Shown here one piece after another: positions 1 to 8,876 of a stretch of DNA of 64,000 bases (its first letter is position 1; each line of letters begins with the position of its first letter). Source of the stretch: Porphyrobacter sp. CACIAM 03H1 (lineage in GTDB: Bacteria; Pseudomonadota; Alphaproteobacteria; Sphingomonadales; Sphingomonadaceae); NCBI RefSeq assembly GCF_002215495.1, contig NZ_CP021378.1:1922764-1986763 (forward strand). Reading direction: 5' to 3'. The position numbers were made by a program, and so were the translations under genes. The notes beneath the pieces were generated by a model. The model worked only from the letters and a program-made list of their open reading frames with translations, was not told the DNA's origin and did not search any database.

Positions 1-1550
1 CCGGCTCACCACTTCGACCCGCTGCGCTACCGCACGAACCTGGTCGCGGGCGAACGTCCCGTCGTCGTTCCGCAGCTTCTTGCGCAGCGCGGTCGCAAAG
101 GCGCGCAGGCTGTCCGGCGTGATCGCCGGACCGATCTTCACGATATGCGCCAGCGCGCGTTCGGCATCGCCCTTGGCCTGATCGCGAGTCGCGGTCAGCT
201 CGGCGATGCGATCCTTAAGCGAAGAATCGTTCACGTCGATGACGCCGTTCTCGATCGCATCATAGAGTCGCTTGAGCTTCGCTTCGGCCTCGGTCGCACG
301 CCGCTCAAGATCGGCGACATGCTCGCGGCGCTGGTTCACCCATTCGTCGCGGCGTTCGAGAATCTGATCCATCAGAGCTTCGAGCCGCGCCGGGTCGAGC
401 AGCCGGGCTTCGAGATGATCGACCACGGCCTCGTTGAGCCGATCCATGGGCACGGTGATGCCGGGACAGCCGGTCGCACCCTGCCGCGCCTTCGTCGAGC
501 AGGTATAATAGCGATACTCGCGGCCGATGCTGCTAGTGCCCGTGCGCAGCGTCATCGCGCCGCCGCAGCACGCGCAGAAGCAGATGCCGGTGAGCAGCGT
601 CGGGCCGCCCACCGCCATCGGCGCCATCATCTTGGGGCTGCGCGCCTTGAGCGAGCGTTGCACGGCCTCGAACTCGGCTTCCGACACGATCGCCGGCACT
701 TCCATGACGGCGTGCTCGCTCTCCGGCTTCGGCGTCTTCGTCTTGTGATCGCGGGTGTTGAAGCGGTGCTGGCCGACATAGGTCGTGCGGGTGAGAACCT
801 GATGCACCGCGCCCAAGCCCCAGCGCCCGCCATCGCGAGTGCGGATGTTGTTCTCGTTGAGCCAGGTGGCGATCGACTTGAGGCCCATCGGCCCTTTGTT
901 ATCGACGCCGTTGAGCGCCATGCGGTAGATGCGCCGCACTGTCTGGCCTGGATCGGGTCGATTTCCAGCTTCTTCTTGATCTTCGCGCCACGCTCGCCTG
1001 CCGCAACCACGCGATAGCCGATCGGCGCCCGCGCGCCGTTCCAGAAGCCTTGGCGGGCGTTCTCCTTCATCGCCCGCAGCGTATGCTTGCCATTCTCCTT
1101 CGACTGGTATTCGTCGAACAGCGTCATGATCTGACGCATCATCACGCTCATCGGATCATCACCCAAGTCCTGCGTGATCGAGACGAGCTTCACCCCGTTC
1201 TTCGCCAGCTTGCGGACGTAGAACTCGAACTGGAACTGGTCGCGGAAGAACCGCGAGAAGCTGTGGACGAGGATGACGTTGAATGCCGGTGGCTTGACCA
1301 TCGCCGCGTCGATCATCGCCTGAAACGCCGGCCGGCGATCGTCGGTGGCGGTGTTACCCGGCTCGACGAACTCAGCCGCGACCTCCCAGCCGCGCGACAG
1401 GCAATAGCCTTCGATTTGGCGGCGCTGGTCGGGAATCGACAGGTCGCTCTCGGCCTGGCGGCCGGTGGAAACCCGCAGGTAGAGCGCGGCGCGGGCGGTG
1501 GCCACGACCGGTGCCTCATCCTCATCTCGTCGCAGGGCGGCGCTGGTCAT
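1..1550 (-). pseudogene. Large serine recombinase (ICE integrase), frameshifted and 3'-truncated by the window
   Basis: The N-terminal half (1550 down to about 946) has the serine resolvase domain: RVSTGRQ near residue 28 with the catalytic serine, and HSFSRFFRD as the arginine-containing helix. Near 945 the frame breaks. Reading on in the next frame restores the expected protein: VRRIYRMALNGVD, a cysteine zinc ribbon (CFCACCGG near 550-580), a coiled-coil part, and GTFARDQVRAVAQR at the window edge. One missing G on the + strand at about 945 (a CC run that should be CCC on the coding strand) explains the shift. This class of enzyme integrates and excises mobile elements through att sites. 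It follows the small gene at 1569-1814 by 18 bases. The stop lies left of base 1. The lesion may be a real inactivation or a sequencing error. Confidence 0.85.
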
Positions 1551-1568
1551 GACGCTTCACTCCTCACT

Positions 1569-1814
1569 TCACGGCAACGGTCCGAACAGCTTGTCCAGCT
1601 CGTGTCGCATATGGCCTTCGATCGCGCGCAGCTCGGCGTCGCCGATCGGAACCTGCTCCGGCCAGTCGTCGGTGACGACAATCGGCCCGTCATCCTCGCG
1701 CGGCCGGCGCGAAGCCCGGCGCGGCGCGACGCGGTTGGTGTAGTCATGCAGGTTATCCGGGCATTCGGCCCAGCGACGAGGCGTGCGGCGACGGACTTTG
1801 CGAGGAAGGGCCAT
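1569..1814 (-). CDS. Small conserved protein preceding the recombinase
   Basis: This encodes 81 residues starting MALPRKVRRR, very basic at the N-terminus and acidic/helical at the C-terminus (DDWPEQVPIGDAELRAIEG, ending LDKLFGPLP). I know similar short proteins beside serine recombinases in Sphingomonadales islands but no function for them. It sits directly upstream of the recombinase on the same strand, so the two are probably co-transcribed. The reading frame stays open to 2150, but the upstream part has a cysteine- and tryptophan-rich composition unlike coding sequence, so I chose the ATG at 1814. A directionality factor is possible but not shown. Confidence 0.55.
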   Translation of the reverse strand: MALPRKVRRRTPRRWAECPDNLHDYTNRVAPRRASRRPREDDGPIVVTDDWPEQVPIGDAELRAIEGHMRHELDKLFGPLP

Positions 1815-2195
1815 CTCGGCACGCTGCCGCGTGTCCACACCTCGCACAAATGCTTCATCGCGGCGTAGCGCAGATAGGGACGTGGGGCGGCGGGCGTCAT
1901 GCTTCGCCCCACGGATCGACCACCGTGGTCCGCCGATCGACGAAATCGCGGGCATTGCGAGTCGCCCGCCGCGCTCCACACGATCGCAACGATCTGTTTG
2001 TCGATCAAGCATCGATCGGTCGCACGATCCCCCCGTGTTCTGCCAGCACCATATCTCATCCTTTTTGCAAGGGCCGGCTGGCACCATGCACCACAACGCC
2101 TCACATTCGCACCATACACCTATTGATATGCAACGCAAAGCCATATACATGCATCATCCTGGCGTGATCGTGCAACGCGCCACTGGGAATCGCTT
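1815..2195. other. Divergent intergenic region between the recombinase operon and ietAS
   Basis: These 381 bases separate the leftward recombinase operon from the rightward ietA. No convincing gene is seen. The part from 2100 to 2195 is noticeably richer in A+T than its surroundings and contains a TTGATA (2123-2128) and a TATACA (2144-2149) at a short 15-base spacing, a weak promoter candidate for ietA. Promoters for both directions must lie here. Confidence 0.4.
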
Positions 2196-3401
2196 ATGGA
2201 CCATTTCTCGATCATCCAAGCCCTCTGTCGCGCGGCAATGGCCGACGCTTCACCCGCTCTGCGCAAGCAGGTCGAGCGACTTCGTGACGCGCTGGCTAAG
2301 GATGGGGAATCCAAGCAGTCCGCCGCTCTGACCAGCATCCTCACGACCGCCGATCGGACGAAGGAGCTTTCGCCGAGCCGGATCGAGCGCTCCAAAGCGC
2401 AGCTCTCTGGTGAGACGCTGACACGGAACACGCCTGTTCCGGTCGACCGAGAGACAGCCGCGCCGTTGGCGGAGATTCTCTTTCCGGCGGACATTCAACC
2501 GACCGCGCCGCTCTTCAACACGACCGTCAGTCACGCCATTGAGACCATTATCGAAGAATGGGCCAACTTCGATGCACTGTCGGAAATCGACATTCGGCCT
2601 TCCAAGACCTGTCTTATTTACGGTGCTCCGGGGACGGGAAAGACCAGGCTTGCGCTTTGGATCGCGCAACAGCTCGATCTTCCCGTCGTGCTGGTGAAGC
2701 TGGACGGGCTCGTATCGTCATTCCTCGGCACGACCGCACGCAATATCGGGAACCTGTTCGCCTTCGCGAACCGCCACCGCTGCATCCTTCTGCTCGACGA
2801 GTTCGATGCGATCGCGAAAGTTCGGGACGATCCGCAGGAAGTTGGCGAGATCAAGCGCGTCGTGAACGCGCTTCTGCAGAATCTCGATACGCGCCGCGAT
2901 GTCGGCTTCACGATCGGCATCACCAATCACCCGAAACTCTTGGACACGGCCGTCTGGCGGCGTTTCGAGGTTCAGCTTGAGATTCCCAAGCCCGACTTCG
3001 AGATGCGAAAGGCGATCGCCGCGCATTTCATGCCGCCGGTAAAAGCCCCGGACATCCATTTGCGCCTGATCGCATGGTTCACCGAGGGCTCGACCGGCGC
3101 TGAGATCGAGTCTCTCGTGCGCACCTATAAGAAGGCCACCACCGTTCGCGAGGAGGACAAGCGCGGGCTACTCGATACGCTCCGCCAATTCGCCACGCTG
3201 AACGCGGCTCGGGTGCAAAGTGAACGCCGCGCGCTGCTGTTCGACGATTCCAGCAATCTATTTCGGGCCATGCGAGATGATCCGATCCTCGGCTTCTCGA
3301 TGGCCGACATCGGCGAGATTGCCGGCAAAGATAAATCGACGGTCAGCCGTCAACTCGGCCGAGCGGCCAAGTCTGGTGATGGGGAGACGCTAAATGGCTA
3401 G
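2196..3401 (+). CDS. ietA: IetA-like AAA+ ATPase (antitoxin/partner of the IetS protease)
   Basis: The 401-residue protein has an AAA+ core: Walker A GAPGTGKT at residues 143-150, Walker B LLLDEFD with Asp201-Glu202, and WRRF as arginine finger. A helix-turn-helix-like end (ADIGEIAGKDKSTVSRQLG, about 369-388) follows. The next gene is a subtilisin-family protease overlapping by 8 bases. This ATPase-protease pair is the known IetAS module, first described on an Agrobacterium Ti plasmid as a toxin-antitoxin system (IetS toxic, IetA protective) and later listed among antiphage systems. The role here is inferred from domain order and pairing. The C-terminal DNA-binding-like segment suggests autoregulation. 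Start is ATG with GGGAA about eight bases upstream. Confidence 0.85.
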   Translation: MDHFSIIQALCRAAMADASPALRKQVERLRDALAKDGESKQSAALTSILTTADRTKELSPSRIERSKAQLSGETLTRNTPVPVDRETAAPLAEILFPADIQPTAPLFNTTVSHAIETIIEEWANFDALSEIDIRPSKTCLIYGAPGTGKTRLALWIAQQLDLPVVLVKLDGLVSSFLGTTARNIGNLFAFANRHRCILLLDEFDAIAKVRDDPQEVGEIKRVVNALLQNLDTRRDVGFTIGITNHPKLLDTAVWRRFEVQLEIPKPDFEMRKAIAAHFMPPVKAPDIHLRLIAWFTEGSTGAEIESLVRTYKKATTVREEDKRGLLDTLRQFATLNAARVQSERRALLFDDSSNLFRAMRDDPILGFSMADIGEIAGKDKSTVSRQLGRAAKSGDGETLNG

Positions 3402-5895
3402 TCCCATTCAGATCGTCCTCAATCCTGAAAACTATGAGGAGGCGCGCGACGCTGGTGGCGGAGGCGGCCGGAAGGACTTTTTCGCTCACCGCGATGCCGA
3501 GTTCACCGCCCATCGCGCCGCGCTGATGAGCCAGATCGACACGATTGCTGGCGTTCTCAGCGCCCAAGCACAAGGCGATGTCGGCTTCGTAAAGGTCATC
3601 CTTCGTCGCGAGGCTTGGGCCAAGAGCCATCGCCCGATCGCCAGCCTGTTTCGGCACGATCGCACTCCTGTCGTTGGCGGCGGAGATCTCGGGGTTATGC
3701 TCGTCGAAGCCCGACCCGGCACGCTCCGCCAGGTGGCCGCGGAGATCGCAAAGGCCGAAACCCACACAGAAATGCGCTTCAACGAGCAGAAGCAGAAGGA
3801 CGAACCTTATCCGTCTGCCCGAAAGAGCGAGACCGGCGCCATCGACCGGATCGAACTCTATGGGCCGAGCGATCGGCGCAACTTCTCGGTCGATGAAGCT
3901 GTGGCGTGGCTCTCTAATCCAATGACCGGCAGCAGCTATCAGGTCGAACTGTTCGACAGCCCGCCGCCGCGCTCGGAGTGGGACCGCCTCGACCCGAGCC
4001 ACCGGCGCCTTGTCGAGAGCTTCGTTGCCGGCTTCGCCGCGCTGGATCGCGGCCTCGCCGTCGAACGCTTGCCGAACCGTCGCCACAAACAGCCGATCCT
4101 CTCTGTCCGACTGGATCAGTCTGGAGATCAGCCGGTTCTACGGCTGAATGATGCCCCGGTCAGCGAGCGGCGGCGAGAGCTTGTCGCCTTCAATCCAGAC
4201 GTGAGTCGCCACGCCCGGCTGCTCGCCTTCCTTGACAGCCATCCGCTTGTGCGCCGGATCGAACTGCCAGGCATTGTCGTGCGGGCCGTCAGCACGCATA
4301 TCGTGCGCGCGCGGCCTGCCGATGTCACCATTCCCGCCCGCGACAGCCGCCGCAGTCATCCTCGGCTCGGGATCATCGACGGCGGAATCGGCGAAGCGCT
4401 GTCAGACTGGGTCATCGATCGGTGGGACGTTCTTGCGGAAGAAGATACCGACCTTGCGCATGGGACGTTCATCGGCGGATTGGCTGCGGTGGGAGGTGCG
4501 CTTAACGGCGCGGAAATTTGCCCTGAGCCCGACGGCGCGGAGCTGGTCGACGTCGCAGTCTTCCCGAACGAACGCAAAGCCGGAGCCTTCGCCTCCTACT
4601 ATCCTGATGGCTTGCCGCAATTCTTCGATGAAATGGAGACAGCCATTTCGGACGCCCGCGCTCGACATGGGGTGCGCGTGTTCAACATGAGCCTGAATAT
4701 TCTTCAGCCGGCGGCGCCAGATCGTTACAGTCCCCACGCAGCGCGGCTCGATCAGATCGCTGAGAGCAACAACGCGATCGTTTTCATTTCGGCCGGCAAC
4801 ATACAGCAGCAAGACCTTCGCCCCGAATGGCCTGCCGATGCCACGGCCGCGCTCGCCAACCTCGCCACCGCCCGCAACGATGGTCTGCTTACGCCGGCCG
4901 AGAGCGCGCGCAATGTCGCTGTGGCGGCTCTAAACCCGCCCGGCCATGACGGGTGCCTTCCATTCGCACCGACGCGCTACAGCCGACGTGGCCCGGGACT
5001 TCGCGCTGGCGTCAAGCCCGACTTGGCGCACATCGGTGGCGCGGGTTCCCAGCACCCTGAACTCGGCCACGGGCTTTTCTCGATCTTGCCGGATGGGATC
5101 ATCGTCGATGGCTGCGGGACTAGCTATGCCGCGCCCCTTGCAGCGAAGACGGCCGCTGTCCTGGATCACGCCATTGAGGGTGAGGTCTCGCGTGAAACCC
5201 TGATCGGCCTGCTCGTTCATCATGCCGAAATGCCGACTCCTTTGCAGGTCAAGGCACTCGCGCCGATCGCCAAGCATATGGCGGGGTTCGGAATGCCGCC
5301 TTCGGCCGACCGCATCCTAGAAACGGGTGACCACACAATCACTCTCGTCTTCGCGTCGCGCATCCAACGGGACCAGCAAATCAACTTCCGTTTCCAGTGG
5401 CCGGCGTCGCTGGTCGGTCCCGGAGGCAAGTGCCGTGGCCGCGCGAAGATTACGCTCGTCTCCACGCCCCCGCTCGATGCCCGGTTCGGATCGGAGTTCG
5501 TGCGCGTCAACATTAACGCTGTCTTGCAGCAGGAACAGGCCAATGGCGGGTGGAAGGGGCGGCTTGAGCCGCTCTATCTCCCGTCACGGCGGGAGGCTCC
5601 TCCGATCGAGGCGGAGCGCATCGAGCACGATCTCAAATGGAGCCCGGTGAAGGTCTTGGCGAAAACCTTCCCGCAGGGAGTGGGTCCATCCTCGAACTGG
5701 CGTCTCTTCGTCGAATATCTGACGCGGGCGGGCGAGATCATGCCCGAAGAAGGCGTGCCGTTTACGGTGATCGTGACCATCAGTGATCCCGACGCCGAAC
5801 AGCCGGTGTTCAACGATATGCGTCAAAACCTTCAGGCCCTCGGCACCCAGATCGCCGACATCCGAACCGCAGCACGCATTACGCCGCGCGTGTAG
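3394..5895 (+). CDS. ietS: IetS-like subtilisin-family (S8) serine protease
   Basis: The 833-residue protein has the S8 catalytic set: Asp329 (GIIDGGIG), His356 (LAHGTFIGG), oxyanion Asn469 (ISAGN) and Ser577 (GTSYAAPLAA). All four key residues are present, so an active enzyme is expected. About 320 residues precede the domain and 220 follow it; there is no signal peptide, so it acts in the cytoplasm. Its ATG lies inside the end of ietA, giving translational coupling. By analogy with known IetAS pairs it is the toxic or effector half, held in check or triggered by the ATPase. The substrate cannot be told from the sequence. Confidence 0.87.
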   Translation: MASPIQIVLNPENYEEARDAGGGGGRKDFFAHRDAEFTAHRAALMSQIDTIAGVLSAQAQGDVGFVKVILRREAWAKSHRPIASLFRHDRTPVVGGGDLGVMLVEARPGTLRQVAAEIAKAETHTEMRFNEQKQKDEPYPSARKSETGAIDRIELYGPSDRRNFSVDEAVAWLSNPMTGSSYQVELFDSPPPRSEWDRLDPSHRRLVESFVAGFAALDRGLAVERLPNRRHKQPILSVRLDQSGDQPVLRLNDAPVSERRRELVAFNPDVSRHARLLAFLDSHPLVRRIELPGIVVRAVSTHIVRARPADVTIPARDSRRSHPRLGIIDGGIGEALSDWVIDRWDVLAEEDTDLAHGTFIGGLAAVGGALNGAEICPEPDGAELVDVAVFPNERKAGAFASYYPDGLPQFFDEMETAISDARARHGVRVFNMSLNILQPAAPDRYSPHAARLDQIAESNNAIVFISAGNIQQQDLRPEWPADATAALANLATARNDGLLTPAESARNVAVAALNPPGHDGCLPFAPTRYSRRGPGLRAGVKPDLAHIGGAGSQHPELGHGLFSILPDGIIVDGCGTSYAAPLAAKTAAVLDHAIEGEVSRETLIGLLVHHAEMPTPLQVKALAPIAKHMAGFGMPPSADRILETGDHTITLVFASRIQRDQQINFRFQWPASLVGPGGKCRGRAKITLVSTPPLDARFGSEFVRVNINAVLQQEQANGGWKGRLEPLYLPSRREAPPIEAERIEHDLKWSPVKVLAKTFPQGVGPSSNWRLFVEYLTRAGEIMPEEGVPFTVIVTISDPDAEQPVFNDMRQNLQALGTQIADIRTAARITPRV

Positions 5896-5946
5896 TCGCC
5901 AGTAGAAGGCGCAGACTCGCTTGCAGAGGCACTACAGGAGATTGTG

Positions 5947-6261
5947 ATGGCAAAATCAGTGACGCTCAGCACCGGAAGGACGTTCCCGACCGTCACCGCC
6001 GCAAAGGAGCATTTCGCGGAAATCCTCAACGGCCAAGAGCTGAAGCAGGCTTTCTCCGGCAAAGAGTTCGCAGATATTCAGGCCACCTATGTCGCCTATT
6101 GCGCCAAGACCGACTGGCCGTTGCCGTCAGCGCCAGCTTCGTTCTATCCCGTGCATGATCGCGGCCCCGGCTACACCACGCGATGTTTCGGCGTGACGTT
6201 CGAAGACGGCACGACGGGAAATTTTTCGATGGATAAGGCACTTCGGGCGATCGCGGCGTAG
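5947..6261 (+). CDS. DUF3223 (DCL-like) family protein
   Basis: This is a 104-residue protein. GRTFPTVTAAKEHFAEIL near the N-terminus and a CFGVTFEDGT stretch toward the C-terminus resemble the DUF3223/DCL fold, which occurs in bacteria and in plant proteins linked to rRNA processing. Its role in bacteria is unknown. A GTG lies one codon upstream, but AGGAG at 5936-5940 gives ideal spacing to the ATG at 5947. It follows ietS by about 50 bases on the same strand and may be co-transcribed, which makes it a candidate accessory gene of the defence module or independent cargo. Confidence 0.7.
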   Translation: MAKSVTLSTGRTFPTVTAAKEHFAEILNGQELKQAFSGKEFADIQATYVAYCAKTDWPLPSAPASFYPVHDRGPGYTTRCFGVTFEDGTTGNFSMDKALRAIAA

Positions 6262-6738
6262 GGCGGTTCCGTCCTCTTCTTCGGCTTTCAGACCATTGCG
6301 TTTCTGAACTGGTCTCGATTTCTGGACCTGCTGCCGCCGGGAATTTGGCGCCTCCCTGCGGGACCGCCGCTCTATCTCCGCTGCGCTCCGACCGAACCCC
6401 TGACGGGTTTCGACCCTGCCGGGTGACGATCAGCATGGCGGGGCGGCGCTGGCGCGCCGGTCGGTCAATCCGCCCTGCGGATTGCAGTGCTTTCAAGCTG
6501 CGGAGATCGGGCCAGGGCTGCGCCGACCCGATCGCGCTGCTGTAGCTCTCCCCGTCGGTGGGGTGGGCGACGCTTCCCTTTAGGCCCGCCGCGCCGGGCC
6601 GCAACGCGCACGGGGCGCGCTTACCTCCTCTGCGTTCCGGCCCTGCGGGTGCTGCCCGACTCCGCCGGCGGGCCTGCTGGTCCGCTTCTTCGCCGCCCAC
6701 CCCATTCCGGGGTGAGTGTGGTTTGAAGGAGAAGTGTG
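6262..6738. other. Non-coding GC-rich leader upstream of the ParB gene
   Basis: These 477 bases hold no reading frame I believe to be a gene. The sequence is CG-rich with short self-complementary runs. It probably holds the promoter and a long 5' leader for the ParB-like gene. An AAGGAG at 6726-6731 serves that gene. Comparable gene-free CG-rich leaders precede the DUF736 and DUF932 genes further right. Confidence 0.4.
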
Positions 6739-8784
6739 ATGAACGTTGTTACCCAAACCGTTGCCGCCGAGCCTGTGTCGGGCGTCGAGATGTTCGTGCC
6801 GCTCGCCAAGCTCAAGAAGTCCCCCAAGAACGCGCGCAAGGTGCCGCACGGGGAAGCCGCTATTGAGGCGCTGGCCGCTTCGATCCAGCACAAGGGACTG
6901 ATCCAGAACCTTGTCGTCGAGCCGGAGACCAAGGAGGACGGGACGCCGACCGGCTATTACCTCGTCACCGCTGGCGAGGGCCGCAGGCTGGCGATGCTGC
7001 TGCGCGCCAAGCGCAAGCAGATCAAGAAATCCGAGCCGGTTCGCTGCTGGCTCGATACCGCCAACGATCCGTCCGAGATCAGTCTGGATGAGAACGTGAC
7101 CCGGACCCCGATGCACCCCGCCGACCAGTTCGAGCGGTTCCGCGAGCTTGCGGACGGCAAGGGATGGGGCGCGCAGGAGATCGGCGCGCGGTTCGGCGTT
7201 TCGGCTGGCGTGGTGAAGCAGCGGCTTCGCTTGGGCGCGGTCAGCCCGAAGCTGTTGCAGGTCTATCGGGAGGACGGCCTTACGCTGGACCAGCTTATGG
7301 CCTTCGCCATCACCGAGGACCACGACCGGCAGGAGCAGGTGTTCGCCAACCTGCATCATAACCGCGAGCCGTGGATCATCCGGCGTGACATGACCGCTGC
7401 CAACGTCCCGGCGACCGACCGGCGCGCGGTGTTCGTCGGGGCCGATGCCTATGTCGAGGCGGGCGGCACCATCATCCGCGACCTGTTCAGCGAGGACCGT
7501 GGCGGGTTCTTCGAGGATGCGGGCTTGCTCGACTTGCTCGCCGCCGAGAAGCTGCGGGAGGTTGCGGAGCAGGTTCAGGCGGAGGGCTGGAAATGGACCG
7601 AAGCGTATATCGACTATCCCCACGCCCACGGGATACGGCGTTTCTATCCGCAGCCCATCGCTCTGTCCGACGAGCACGAGGCGCGGCTGGAGTCGCTGTC
7701 CGCCGAGCATGACGAGCTTGCCGAAGGCTATTCGTCCTATGACGAAATGCCGGAGGACGTGGCGGAGAAGCTGGAGGCGGTGTCCGACAAGATCGACGCC
7801 ATTTCTGCCAAGCGTTCGGCGTTCGCGCCCACCGTTATCGCCAACGGGGGTGCGTTCGTGATCCTCAATCACGATGGCACCGTGAGGATCGAGCGTGGCT
7901 TCGTTCGGGCCGAGGACGAGGCGCTGGCCGACCCGCAGCCGGAGCCGGAGGCCGATGGCGACCCGACCGAGCCGCCGAGCGGCGAGGACGAGCAGCCGGA
8001 GGACGGTGAGGACGAACAGGAAATCGACGAGGAGGACGAGGAACCGGGCAAGCCCATTTCCGACTGCCTCACCCGCGACCTGTCCGCCTACCGGACGCTG
8101 GCGCTTCGCGTCGCGCTTGCCGAGCAGCCCGCAACGGCGTTGATCGCGCTGACCCACACGCTGACCGCGCAACTTTTCTACAGCTACGCGGAGGCCGGAT
8201 GCCTTGAGGTCCGCCCGACCGTGACCCCCTTGGGGAGCCACGCGGACGGGATCGAGGACACGCCCTTGGCGGCGCGGGCGAGCGAGCAGCACGAGGCATG
8301 GGCCGAGCGGATGCCGCGTGACTTGGCGGACCTGTGGGGTTTCATCGTCGGGCTGGACGACGGGAAGCGGCTGGCGCTGCTCGCGCATTGCGCCGCCCGC
8401 ACCGTCAATGCGCTGCGGTTGCCGTGGGACCGCAAGCCCCGGTCGTTGCAGACCGCCGACCGGCTGGCGAGTGCCTTGGCGCTGGACGTGGCGAAGGACT
8501 GGACGCCTACGGTGGACAGCTACCTTGGCCGCGTCACTAAGGCGCATATCGTTGAGGCCGTGAGCGAAGGGGTTTCCGAGGATGCCGCTCGCCGCATCGC
8601 CGACATGAAGAAGCCGGACATGGCGCAGGCCGCCGAGCAGCTTCTGGCGGGAACGGGATGGCTCCCCACCGCGCTGCGGACCCCGCAGCCGGAGGCCGAG
8701 CAGTCCGCGCCGGTCGAGGGAGCGGAGGCGGAGAGCGTGGCGGAGGTGGACGAGGAAGCGCCTTACGCCGTCGCCGCCGAGTAG
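6739..8784 (+). CDS. ParB/RepB/Spo0J-family protein (orphan)
   Basis: The 681-residue protein carries an N-terminal ParB/Srx-like domain with GEGRR at residues 79-83 and the second conserved box ENVTRTPMHPADQ at 118-130. A helix-turn-helix follows (about 143-165, AQEIGARFGVSAGVVKQRL). A very acidic linker (about 395-440, rich in Glu, Asp and Pro) leads to a C-terminal helical region. Canonical ParB proteins are about 300 residues, so this is the long mobile-element form. There is no ParA gene nearby, so classical partition is unlikely; a role in gene control or maintenance of the excised ICE is inference. The ATG at 6739 is chosen for its spacing from AAGGAG; a GTG lies just before it. Confidence 0.85.
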   Translation: MNVVTQTVAAEPVSGVEMFVPLAKLKKSPKNARKVPHGEAAIEALAASIQHKGLIQNLVVEPETKEDGTPTGYYLVTAGEGRRLAMLLRAKRKQIKKSEPVRCWLDTANDPSEISLDENVTRTPMHPADQFERFRELADGKGWGAQEIGARFGVSAGVVKQRLRLGAVSPKLLQVYREDGLTLDQLMAFAITEDHDRQEQVFANLHHNREPWIIRRDMTAANVPATDRRAVFVGADAYVEAGGTIIRDLFSEDRGGFFEDAGLLDLLAAEKLREVAEQVQAEGWKWTEAYIDYPHAHGIRRFYPQPIALSDEHEARLESLSAEHDELAEGYSSYDEMPEDVAEKLEAVSDKIDAISAKRSAFAPTVIANGGAFVILNHDGTVRIERGFVRAEDEALADPQPEPEADGDPTEPPSGEDEQPEDGEDEQEIDEEDEEPGKPISDCLTRDLSAYRTLALRVALAEQPATALIALTHTLTAQLFYSYAEAGCLEVRPTVTPLGSHADGIEDTPLAARASEQHEAWAERMPRDLADLWGFIVGLDDGKRLALLAHCAARTVNALRLPWDRKPRSLQTADRLASALALDVAKDWTPTVDSYLGRVTKAHIVEAVSEGVSEDAARRIADMKKPDMAQAAEQLLAGTGWLPTALRTPQPEAEQSAPVEGAEAESVAEVDEEAPYAVAAE

Positions 8785-8790
8785 CAACCT

Positions 8791-8824
8791 AGGCCGGGGC
8801 CGCGCGAGCGGTCCCGGCCTTCCA
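8791..8824 (+). terminator. Hairpin terminator after the ParB gene
   Basis: AGGCCGGG plus CCGC pairs with GCGG plus CCCGGCCT across a short loop, starting seven bases after the stop codon and followed by TTCCATT. It is a plausible rho-independent terminator with a weak T tract. Confidence 0.6.
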
Positions 8825-8839
8825 TTCTGCCGAGCGTCA

Positions 8840-8876
8840 AAAAAAACGCGGCCGCGCCCGATGGGGCGCGGCCGCA
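8840..8876 (-). terminator. Perfect 12-bp hairpin with eight T residues, minus strand
   Basis: GCGGCCGCGCCC (8849-8860) and its exact complement (8865-8876) flank a four-base loop. Read on the minus strand the stem is followed by eight T residues (8840-8847), the classic rho-independent form. No minus-strand gene is recognised for about 960 bases upstream, so it either guards against leftward read-through from about 9843 or ends an unrecognised transcript. Confidence 0.65.

Noticed and set aside
145..1017. Long rightward frame of 290 codons
   Set aside because: It is the antisense of the recombinase C-terminal half; the reverse strand gives clear family sequence including the zinc ribbon.
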